DNA of 64,000 bases from assembly GCA_024225395.1 (NCBI GenBank), contig JAAEMR010000186.1:1-64000 (forward strand), written 5' to 3'. The notes below the pieces were generated by a model, which was not told where the DNA came from, searched no databases, and saw only the letters and a list, made by a program, of their open reading frames with translations. The position numbers were made by a program, and so were the translations under genes. The DNA is from Gammaproteobacteria bacterium. GTDB lineage: Bacteria; Pseudomonadota; Gammaproteobacteria; GCA-001735895. Shown here piece by piece: positions 53,618 to 62,253 of this stretch; the first letter of the stretch is position 1, and each line of letters begins with the position of its first letter.

Positions 53618-54781
53618 CTACAGATTGCAACTACCGGCATAAGCATCCTGATGATTTGAAAAGACTTTCTTCACGGTTTTATTGTGAATACCCGTTGAAT
53701 CTTTCACCACTTCACGAACATAAAGATCTTGCACAGGATGATGGTTATTACCAAAACGGAAGTTACCACGCACCGAATCAAAATTAGCTTTTTCTAAAGC
53801 TTTGCGAAAATCAACCATATTCTGTGGCTCACCACCGGTGGCTTTTAACGCACTGCCAATGAGATTAGCCGTGTCGTAACCCTGACTGGCATAGAGTGTG
53901 GGCATACGTCCGTATTTTTCTTTGAAGGCTGACACAAATTGTTTATTGGTCGCATTGTCCAGATCAAAGTTCCACTGAGACCCGTTGTGAACACCAACCG
54001 CGGCATCACCTACCGCTTTCAGGATACGCGCATCAAAAGAGAATGCAGGACCAAAAACAGGCGTGGTTTTATTCAGCCCGGCCTGAGAGTATTGCTTCAG
54101 GAAGTTAATGCCCATGCCTCCGGGAAGGAAGAAAAATACCGCATCAGGTTTGGTCGATCTAAGATTCGCCAACTCAGCCGCATAATCGGACTGTCCCAGC
54201 TTGGTATAGACTTCACCCACAACCTTACCTTTATAAAAACGCTTGAAGCCTGCCAGCGCATCTTTACCGGCCGGGTAATTTGGAGCCAGAATATAAGCCG
54301 ACTTAAAACCAGCATCGGTCACGTATTGCCCCATCACTTCATGCAGGTTATCGTTCTGCCAGGCTGCATTGAAATAATTTTCATGACAACCTTTTCCCGC
54401 TAACGCAGAAGGGCCGGCATTTGGACTGATATAAAAAACATTATCTTTAACAACTTTAGGCACTACCGCCATCGCCACATTTGAAAATACAATGCCGGTC
54501 ATAATCTTGACTTTATCACTCTTGATATAACGCTCGGCAATCTGACGGCCTTTACCCGGTTTACGACCATCGTCTTCAACCATCAGCTCAACATCAACAT
54601 TACCCAGCTTTCCACCGCCCTGCTCAATCGCCAGCTTAAAACCATCTCGAATATCTTCTCCCAGGTAACCCGCCTTCGTGGTTAACGTGGTGATCATGCC
54701 GATTTTGACTGCCGCTGAAACAGGTGCTGCCATCAGCACCGATAAAGCAACGACACTGCTGTAAAGTAGTTTTGATTTCAT
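53618..54781 (-). CDS. ABC transporter substrate-binding protein (LivK-like)
   Basis: Signal peptide; KIGMITTLTTKAGYLGEDIRDGFKLAIEQGGGKLG; C-terminal AYAGSCNL. Confidence 0.9.
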   Translation of the reverse strand: MKSKLLYSSVVALSVLMAAPVSAAVKIGMITTLTTKAGYLGEDIRDGFKLAIEQGGGKLGNVDVELMVEDDGRKPGKGRQIAERYIKSDKVKIMTGIVFSNVAMAVVPKVVKDNVFYISPNAGPSALAGKGCHENYFNAAWQNDNLHEVMGQYVTDAGFKSAYILAPNYPAGKDALAGFKRFYKGKVVGEVYTKLGQSDYAAELANLRSTKPDAVFFFLPGGMGINFLKQYSQAGLNKTTPVFGPAFSFDARILKAVGDAAVGVHNGSQWNFDLDNATNKQFVSAFKEKYGRMPTLYASQGYDTANLIGSALKATGGEPQNMVDFRKALEKANFDSVRGNFRFGNNHHPVQDLYVREVVKDSTGIHNKTVKKVFSNHQDAYAGSCNL

Positions 54782-54972
54782 AGTTGTTCTCCCCTGGAGT
54801 AATTTGCTCTTGTTTTTCGATTCGAAATTAATATACGATTATAATTTTGACTAGGCATTCTAAAATCAAAACTGCCTGAAATCAAAGTTAAGAATAATTT
54901 GTATCACTTGTTTGACCTGTCAAAAGCTGCCACTATCCTTTTTTAAAATCAACGAGAGCTCTTTCCAGTAGC

Positions 54973-56778
54973 GTGACCACAGATACAAACCAACCACCGA
55001 TAGACAGCATTAGCTGGCAGAATATTTTTTCGCTGGCAAAACAGCACAAGAACATTCTCATCCAGGCTCACCTTATCGCCATTTTAGCGGCAGTCATTCT
55101 GGTTCCGGTGCCCATATTGATGCCACTACTGGTTGATGAAGTTTTACTCGACAAACCTGGTTTCATGGTGGAAACCATCAATGTCATATTCCCGGCTAAC
55201 TGGCACGGGCCCATGCTCACTATTATCAGTGTCATGATGGTCACCATGATTTTACGCTTCATCGGCACCCTGTTATCCGTCTGGCAAACACGTGAATTCA
55301 CCCTGATTGCGAAAGATATTACCTTTAAATTACGCACCAATTTTCTACAATTGCTGCAAACCATTTCAATGGCCGAATATGAAACCATCGGTAGTGGCGC
55401 AGTGGCTTCGCACCTGGTCACCGATATTGACACTATCGATAATTTCATCGGTAGTGCATTGAGCAAATTTCTGGTCGCTATCCTGATCGTCATTGGCGTG
55501 GCAATCACTTTATTATTGATACACTGGCAGCTTGCACTGTTTATTCTGATCATGAACCCGATTGTTATCTACTTCACCACGGTGCTGGGTAAAAAGGTAA
55601 AAGAGCTCAAGAAACGTGAAAATTCTGCAGTCGAAATTTTCCAGCAATCACTCACCGAAACGCTGGATGCCATTCAGCAGATACGTGCCGGTAATCGCGA
55701 ACGTCATTACCTTTTACGAGTCATCGATAAAGCCCGCGGGGTAAAACAAAGTTCGGCGAATTTCAGCTGGAAAAGCGATGCCGCTAATCGCCTGTCTTTC
55801 TTCATCTTCCTGATGGGTTTCGAAGTATTCAGGGCAGTCAGTATGCTGATGGTTATTTTTTCCAGCCTCAGTATCGGTCAGATGTTCGCAGTATATGCCT
55901 ACCTGTGGTTTATGATGACGCCGGTACAGGAAATACTGTCTATTCAATACAGTTATTTTTCTGCCAATGCTGCGCTCACCCGCCTTAACCGTTTACTTAA
56001 GCTGCAAAAAGAACCTGTTTATGAACAGCAAATCAATCCATTTGAAAATCACACTACCGCATCTGTAAAAATTGAAGACATTCACTTTTCCTACAATAAA
56101 GGTGAGCCCATTCTTAATGGCGTTTCACTGACCATTCAGCCCGGTCAGAAAATAGCCCTGGTGGGTGCCAGTGGTGGTGGAAAATCAACCATGATCCAGG
56201 TTTTACTCGGACTCTATCCAGCATCCACAGGGCAGATTTATTTCAACGATGTACCCATCACCGAAATTGGTTTATCCACCGTCCGAGAAAATATTGCCAC
56301 CGTTTTGCAACAACCGGCTTTGTTTAACGACACTATCCGCAACAACCTGACCATGGGACGGGAGATAGAAGAGCAAAAATTATGGCAGGCATTAGAAATA
56401 GCCCAGCTTAAAACAACCATTCTGGAACAGAAAAACAAACTGGATACCATCGTTGGTAGAAATGGCATTCGACTATCCGGAGGCCAACGTCAGCGCCTGG
56501 CCATAGCACGCATGATATTAACCAACCCTAAAGTGGTTATACTGGATGAAGCCACTTCAGCCCTGGACACCACCACCGAAGAAAAGTTACATAAGGCCCT
56601 CGAGACTTTTCTACAGGGTCGAACCACTCTCATCATTGCTCACCGCCTGAGTGCCATCAAGCAGGCTGATAGAGCTTATGTGTTTGACGGTGGAATTATT
56701 ATCGATGAAGGACACCATGAGGAACTGGTGCAAAAAGAAGGTCTTTATCAACGACTATATGGTCAAAGTCAGCAATAG
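54973..56778 (+). CDS. ABC transporter, fused permease/ATP-binding exporter (GTG start)
   Basis: TM domain plus GASGGGKST, LSGGQRQRLAIARMIL, VVILDEATSALD. Confidence 0.93.
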   Translation: MTTDTNQPPIDSISWQNIFSLAKQHKNILIQAHLIAILAAVILVPVPILMPLLVDEVLLDKPGFMVETINVIFPANWHGPMLTIISVMMVTMILRFIGTLLSVWQTREFTLIAKDITFKLRTNFLQLLQTISMAEYETIGSGAVASHLVTDIDTIDNFIGSALSKFLVAILIVIGVAITLLLIHWQLALFILIMNPIVIYFTTVLGKKVKELKKRENSAVEIFQQSLTETLDAIQQIRAGNRERHYLLRVIDKARGVKQSSANFSWKSDAANRLSFFIFLMGFEVFRAVSMLMVIFSSLSIGQMFAVYAYLWFMMTPVQEILSIQYSYFSANAALTRLNRLLKLQKEPVYEQQINPFENHTTASVKIEDIHFSYNKGEPILNGVSLTIQPGQKIALVGASGGGKSTMIQVLLGLYPASTGQIYFNDVPITEIGLSTVRENIATVLQQPALFNDTIRNNLTMGREIEEQKLWQALEIAQLKTTILEQKNKLDTIVGRNGIRLSGGQRQRLAIARMILTNPKVVILDEATSALDTTTEEKLHKALETFLQGRTTLIIAHRLSAIKQADRAYVFDGGIIIDEGHHEELVQKEGLYQRLYGQSQQ

Positions 56779-56820
56779 GCTAATTATTCAGCCACATCAT
56801 CATTCTTCAAGCTGCTACAC

Positions 56821-57075
56821 ATGAATAAAAAACCGATCAGTTGTGCAACTCATGACTATATAGAAATCGCCTGTTTGTATCACTTCAGGTTAAACCTTGT
56901 TATGCAGAACAATAGCACTATTCAGGGAATAGCAAAAACGACCAAAACAACTAAAGACAAAAATGAATACTTAATACTTCAGCAAGATCAAAATTCCATA
57001 TCAGTAGAAATGGGGAATATAAAAATAATGCAATCACTCACCAGTAACCCATATTTTGAGACTGTTAATTTTTGA
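56821..57075 (+). CDS. rof: Rho-binding antiterminator (Rof/YaeO family)
   Basis: KPISCATHDYIEIACLYHFRLNLVMQNNSTIQGIAKTTKTTKDKNEYLIL resembles Rof: C-x-x-x-D-Y-x-x-E-x-A-C-x-x-H pattern and length. Confidence 0.72.
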   Translation: MNKKPISCATHDYIEIACLYHFRLNLVMQNNSTIQGIAKTTKTTKDKNEYLILQQDQNSISVEMGNIKIMQSLTSNPYFETVNF

Positions 57076-59881
57076 GATACGGCTTAACTGTATTTTTATT
57101 ATGAAACCCGATTACATGAAATAAAACAAAACCTGCTATAAGAAGCCAAAAGTATTCAAGTACTGAGGATACATATAAAACAAGGTTTAAGTTGAATTTT
57201 GCAATTTTTGTAAAATTCGGATGATGCAGTAACCACCAGGCAATTTCAGGAGAGACCCGATAATAAAGATCGATGGCTATTCTACCTGACATTGTTCTAG
57301 TTAACATATCATCACGAAACGCACGAAAAGCTTTTAGTTTTTGCCGGTCTGTTTCATTGTTGTATACAACAGAAGCAATAAAGCACCTATTGTCATCGGT
57401 ATTTTGGGCTAATGCCTTTTCCTTGATACTTATCGCAACTTTTAGATGCACTTTATTTCGATCTACTTCATGATCAAAAAGCTCATTATCTTCTATCACC
57501 CAGTTAAAACCCACTGCTGTTTTTTGTACTCCATCCGCTGTCGTTAATTCAATCCAGTCATCAAAGCGATCCATAACCAATAGACTATAATCATCTTCAC
57601 TTTCAAAGCTGTCATTATTTACTGTCAATAAAATAATACCTTCATTTCCATCAACATCAGGGGATAGCTCAATGGATAAATCGATCACTTCGTAATGATT
57701 TATCTGCGGTACTTCTTCCCATGAAAATAGATCTCTGGATTGTAACCGTGTTAACTCTCCACGATCTGTCTGCAAATTATATATACCGCCAAACTGGGAA
57801 TTTAAATAACGAAAATCACTGTTCTCGGTCACTGAAATAGTGATGGTTTTTTGCTCGGGACAACCATTGTCGGTGGTTAATAATATGTCAAACTGGTAAT
57901 CACCCGGCTCTTCTGGAATACCCGTCAGGTAACCCGTTGATGTTAAGTCAAATCCTGTAGGCATGGATTGTACTGTACTAATATTAAACCCACCCCCCAG
58001 GCTTCTGGCATATAACTGTTCGGAAAATAAAGCACCTTCAAGCACACTACCCACTGAGTGAGTTGACCAGTGCACTGCTTCTGAAGTGGCATAAATACTC
58101 GTGCTTGTAGAGTATTCAGATAACCTGGTTTTCACTTCCTGTGTATAGGGGTCAATGTAATCAAAACCGGATCTCATACGATAACAGGCTGTCAAGGTAT
58201 CACCTTGCTCATCCTGGAACACGGATTGTGGCGCGTCGATAGTGGTTAATAGTTGATAGGAAGATTCACCATCTGCTCTCTCGATTTCTACAAAATCAGC
58301 ATTACTTTGATTATTCCAGCTCAGTAGAGGCCGACCCAATTGACTTTCCTGAAGGTCTATATCCAAAGGGGCATCAATTGAAACTTTTAAAAACAAACTA
58401 TTACTGACACCGGTTTGAATTAATCCGTTTTTTGCATCCGATGGCAAATAAACCACTAATTCCAGGGTATCAATAATATCGAAATCAAGAGATTGATTAT
58501 CCAGTGTCATAGAAAGAGTATTTTCAAGTCCATAGCCATGAACTCGAATAGCTTCGCCACTTAAAATATTTTCTGATAAATCACCCTGGTAACGATAAAG
58601 AACCTGCGGTGTATCATCAATATTCTCAATTAGTTGTTGAATATCCAGAACACCGGGTACAACCAGTTTTCCCTTTAAGCCCTCAACTGTACGAGTGTTG
58701 GCCAGTAAAGAAGCTTTCAGGTGCTCTGCTGAGCGGTCAGGTCTTTGCTGTAGAACCAGTGCAGCTGAACCCGTTACTATCGGAGTAGCCATAGAAGTAC
58801 CGGTTAAAGCCTTATAGCTATCACCCTTAAAGGTACTATAAATATCTGTACCCGGAGCAGCAATATCAACACTGGTCACTCCATAATTACTACTGCCCTT
58901 TGTGCCAATATAAAGGTCATCCTGTTGATCAACATTGGCGACGCTAACGATATTATCAAACAACTTTCTAAAGTACGTCGGAAAAACCATAACTTCATCG
59001 TTGTCGATACCGGTATTACCGGCTGCAGCCGTCACGAATATTCCTTCATCTTCTGCCTGCTTTAATACATCCTCCAATGTCTGACTAAACTGGCCTATAA
59101 CCCAGGAATTATTGATAATCATGGGCGTATTCAGTGGTTTATTATCGATAGCATACTGAATGCCTTTGACTGCATCTGACACGGAGCCACCTCCAAAACG
59201 GTCAAGAAACTTGATCGCCATGATCTGGGCCGACCAGCATATCCCGGCTATACCTTCTGAGTTATTCGAACTTGCAGCAATAACACCTGATACATGACTA
59301 CCGTGACCATTATCATCATCCGGATTACCATTATTTTTAAAGGCATTATATCCATGCACATCATCAACCAACCCGTTACCGTCATCGTCAAACCCGTTAC
59401 CAGCCACTTCATCAGGGTTTACCCACAAATTAGTCTGTAAATCCACATGATCAAGATCGATACCCGTGTCAATAATAGCAACTATTACATCCGAACAATT
59501 TGTACTCATATCCCAGGCAGAAAAGGCATTGACGGTCGATAAATACCACTGCTCATCAATAAAACTGTCATCGGGTATTTGATTCATTCGAACTGGATAA
59601 TCCGGTTCAGCATAAATCACACCCGGTAAGGCCCTGATAGATTTTAATAATGTAGTTAAAGGTTCACCGGAATCGATCACTACTTTTGTAACAAGAGTAT
59701 TTTCCCCGTGAATAACAATACTTTGATTCAATCGGGTTCCATCTGGAAGATAAATGAGTTCGGTGGGAGCTGTTTGATCGATCCAGCGTATAAGAATAGC
59801 TGAAGCAACTGATGACTCAGCTATTAAAGCGCTACTGTTACAGATGATCAGCAAAAAAAAACTTAAACGATAAAAAGACAT
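57065..59881 (-). CDS. S8 subtilisin-like serine protease with CFI-box-like C-terminal region and TM helix
   Basis: VIVAIIDTGIDLDHVDL, NGHGSHVSGVIA, GTSMATPIVTG triad; C-term CFIASVVYNNETDRQKLKAFRAFRDDMLTRTMSGRIAIDLYYRVSPEIAWWLL then hydrophobic helix. Start moved to M10 of track ORF. Confidence 0.9.
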   Translation of the reverse strand: MSFYRLSFFLLIICNSSALIAESSVASAILIRWIDQTAPTELIYLPDGTRLNQSIVIHGENTLVTKVVIDSGEPLTTLLKSIRALPGVIYAEPDYPVRMNQIPDDSFIDEQWYLSTVNAFSAWDMSTNCSDVIVAIIDTGIDLDHVDLQTNLWVNPDEVAGNGFDDDGNGLVDDVHGYNAFKNNGNPDDDNGHGSHVSGVIAASSNNSEGIAGICWSAQIMAIKFLDRFGGGSVSDAVKGIQYAIDNKPLNTPMIINNSWVIGQFSQTLEDVLKQAEDEGIFVTAAAGNTGIDNDEVMVFPTYFRKLFDNIVSVANVDQQDDLYIGTKGSSNYGVTSVDIAAPGTDIYSTFKGDSYKALTGTSMATPIVTGSAALVLQQRPDRSAEHLKASLLANTRTVEGLKGKLVVPGVLDIQQLIENIDDTPQVLYRYQGDLSENILSGEAIRVHGYGLENTLSMTLDNQSLDFDIIDTLELVVYLPSDAKNGLIQTGVSNSLFLKVSIDAPLDIDLQESQLGRPLLSWNNQSNADFVEIERADGESSYQLLTTIDAPQSVFQDEQGDTLTACYRMRSGFDYIDPYTQEVKTRLSEYSTSTSIYATSEAVHWSTHSVGSVLEGALFSEQLYARSLGGGFNISTVQSMPTGFDLTSTGYLTGIPEEPGDYQFDILLTTDNGCPEQKTITISVTENSDFRYLNSQFGGIYNLQTDRGELTRLQSRDLFSWEEVPQINHYEVIDLSIELSPDVDGNEGIILLTVNNDSFESEDDYSLLVMDRFDDWIELTTADGVQKTAVGFNWVIEDNELFDHEVDRNKVHLKVAISIKEKALAQNTDDNRCFIASVVYNNETDRQKLKAFRAFRDDMLTRTMSGRIAIDLYYRVSPEIAWWLLHHPNFTKIAKFNLNLVLYVSSVLEYFWLLIAGFVLFHVIGFHNKNTVKPYLKN

Positions 59882-59883
59882 GC

Positions 59884-59913
59884 AAAAAAAAGGGTGGAAC
59901 AAGTCCACCCTTT
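59884..59913 (-). terminator. Rho-independent terminator after lipoprotein gene
   Basis: AAAGGGTGGACTTGTTCCACCCTTTTTTTTTG on minus strand. Confidence 0.85.
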
Positions 59914-59938
59914 ATATCAGTTTATGAAAACTAGATCA

Positions 59939-62173
59939 TTAATTGATTACAACTTCTGTTTCAGCAGGAGTAATTGCAATATCAAGTTGACGACCTTTTA
60001 AAGTAAAGTCATGCATACAGGCATGTGTTAGACCGGTTTCATTTTCCTGGACAATTGCATTTTCATATTCCTCAATAATACCATCACCATCAAGATCAGC
60101 AATAGCCTGGTTATCAGGGTCGATATACCTCTCACCTTCAGTGATTGCAACACCAGTATCAGTACATACCCAGTTACCATCTATATCATCTACACAGTCA
60201 TGCACAGTGAGAGCAATGAAATTAGTTTCTACATCATTAACCGCATCATACTCTGAATATGCCTCTGCATTACCTGTATTGACTTCATTAACATCATCAT
60301 ACTCTGCCCATTCTACAAGGTTGTTGTAAAAAACATTTTCAAAGGGCTCTATAACACCATCACCATCAAGATCACTTCCGCGAATTTCAGGGTTATACTG
60401 AGTGCCATTCCATCCAGCCCACTGATCATAATAGTACGAATAGTTCCAGATACCCGGTATCCATTCACTCAAGTTTTCATCCCAGGCAAATTCGGTGTAA
60501 TACCCGGATTCATCTTCTTCTAAAATAACACAGTTATCAGCTATTCCACTGGCAGCTGAAGAAGCCTTCAACCCTGCGCTGATTGCAGCCTTATTTAACT
60601 GATACGCAGTAAATGCATTGTTTGCAGCATTTTTCAATCGTGCATTTGAGCGCATTGCCTGAGCAGGTGGAGCAACAGGACCTTCACCCGAATAGGATGG
60701 ATCACTAACAACTGTTGGCGCTAATTCTTCCCAGGCACCCACAATTTCAATTAAGGTTCCTGTTATTGTCGTTCCATTTGTAGTTTGCGCATCAGCAATA
60801 TCGGTCAAGTTTGGATCGGTATTAGGGTGTGTCAGTGTTCCACTTTCCTGGTTAACATTAGCAACCAAAATAGTATCAGTTGATCCATCCGGCAAAGTAT
60901 ATGTCTTTCTTTCAGTATCTACATACTCGTCACCATTATCATAGACCCAGTTTGTCTCATCATCAGTAGGTGGTGACAAAAACTCAAAACTGGTTTTCAC
61001 CAAAATTCCTGAATCAAAACTGGTTCCAGCCACTCTGTCATCAGATTCAACCCAGTAATCTCCAAACATGATTTGATTGGTATTCTGAGAACCATCATAT
61101 TGTTGCAGATGAAAACCCGGCGCCATTGCCACATCAAATTCCATGGTTGGCTCTACCCAGTTTTCACTCATTTCATCATAACCGCCATCTTTATAATATT
61201 CATTTCTTGGTATGACATCAGATTCAACACCTTGAGCATCGACAATACGAGGAATAGTGACTATCCACGGTAGAAGGTTTGCAAGACCATAATCGTCATA
61301 ATCGTCATAATCGTCATGACCGTTCTCACCATCAGAATCTATATCGCCAAACATCCTTTCAAAATAGCGGTTATCAGCCAGGTGAAATCCGGATAGAGCA
61401 CCGGTCAGCCCTAAAACTTCAGCCGGTGTCTGATCACCATCCGTTAGCGGGTCTGCGTCGGTAATTCCAAGTTCTCCCAGCACCGTGGCATTATTCAACA
61501 ATTGAAAATCAATCGTTGTATCAGCGCCAGAATTATCTACCAGATCCCAGGTTCCATGTGTCATGGTCAGCATCACAGAATGCTGGCCTTCAGTCAACTC
61601 AGCAAATGATTTAGCACCCGAAATGCGTCGACCATCTTTCATGTCAATGTCATTGGCGTATTGTGCGGCATAAATTTCATACTTGCCAACAGGAACCTCG
61701 ACAGTAGCCGAGTTGTTCAATGGATCGAGCTGCACCGTTGTTAACGTTCTTTCACTTTTTTCCATCCGAGAAAGATCACAGACAGCCTCTTCTTCATCAG
61801 TCAGGTTTGAACCGACAAAATTACCATAATAGTCATAGTCTCCATCACCGGTATAGTTTCCAAACTCATCATAACCACCAGCATAGGGGTTATAATTACT
61901 GCATAGACGGTATACCTCATCAAATTCATCAGGTGTTACAGCGGCTATCCGGCGAATATACACCCCCATAAGCCCGGTATTTTCATCAATTAATGCCGCT
62001 TGTGCCCGGTCATCAACTGGAAATTTAACCGTTAAACGAAGTTCGGCCTTTTTTTCAGCCACTGTCGAACTTTCACTGCTGAGCTGATCTGAAACAACTT
62101 CTTCAGGTTGCTGACTACAAGCTGACAAGCCTAATACACTGGCAACAGCTACACTTAATAACGTACGTTTCAT
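59939..62173 (-). CDS. Acidic lipoprotein with EF-hand-like loops
   Basis: Lipobox VLGLSAC; DLDGDGVIEPFENVF and DLDGDGIIEEYENAI calcium-loop-like motifs; start after AAGGAG. Confidence 0.7.
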   Translation of the reverse strand: MKRTLLSVAVASVLGLSACSQQPEEVVSDQLSSESSTVAEKKAELRLTVKFPVDDRAQAALIDENTGLMGVYIRRIAAVTPDEFDEVYRLCSNYNPYAGGYDEFGNYTGDGDYDYYGNFVGSNLTDEEEAVCDLSRMEKSERTLTTVQLDPLNNSATVEVPVGKYEIYAAQYANDIDMKDGRRISGAKSFAELTEGQHSVMLTMTHGTWDLVDNSGADTTIDFQLLNNATVLGELGITDADPLTDGDQTPAEVLGLTGALSGFHLADNRYFERMFGDIDSDGENGHDDYDDYDDYGLANLLPWIVTIPRIVDAQGVESDVIPRNEYYKDGGYDEMSENWVEPTMEFDVAMAPGFHLQQYDGSQNTNQIMFGDYWVESDDRVAGTSFDSGILVKTSFEFLSPPTDDETNWVYDNGDEYVDTERKTYTLPDGSTDTILVANVNQESGTLTHPNTDPNLTDIADAQTTNGTTITGTLIEIVGAWEELAPTVVSDPSYSGEGPVAPPAQAMRSNARLKNAANNAFTAYQLNKAAISAGLKASSAASGIADNCVILEEDESGYYTEFAWDENLSEWIPGIWNYSYYYDQWAGWNGTQYNPEIRGSDLDGDGVIEPFENVFYNNLVEWAEYDDVNEVNTGNAEAYSEYDAVNDVETNFIALTVHDCVDDIDGNWVCTDTGVAITEGERYIDPDNQAIADLDGDGIIEEYENAIVQENETGLTHACMHDFTLKGRQLDIAITPAETEVVIN
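61288..61317. repeat. 9-bp in-frame tandem repeat (CATAATCGT x3)
   Basis: CATAATCGT repeated three times, encoding DDYDDYDDY within the lipoprotein gene. Confidence 0.85.
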
Positions 62174-62253
62174 TTTTCTCATCTCCTTAATACGGTTATA
62201 TCCCCTGAATAACTCAGGAATTAACAAAAATTATATGGTTTAACTCAAACCGA

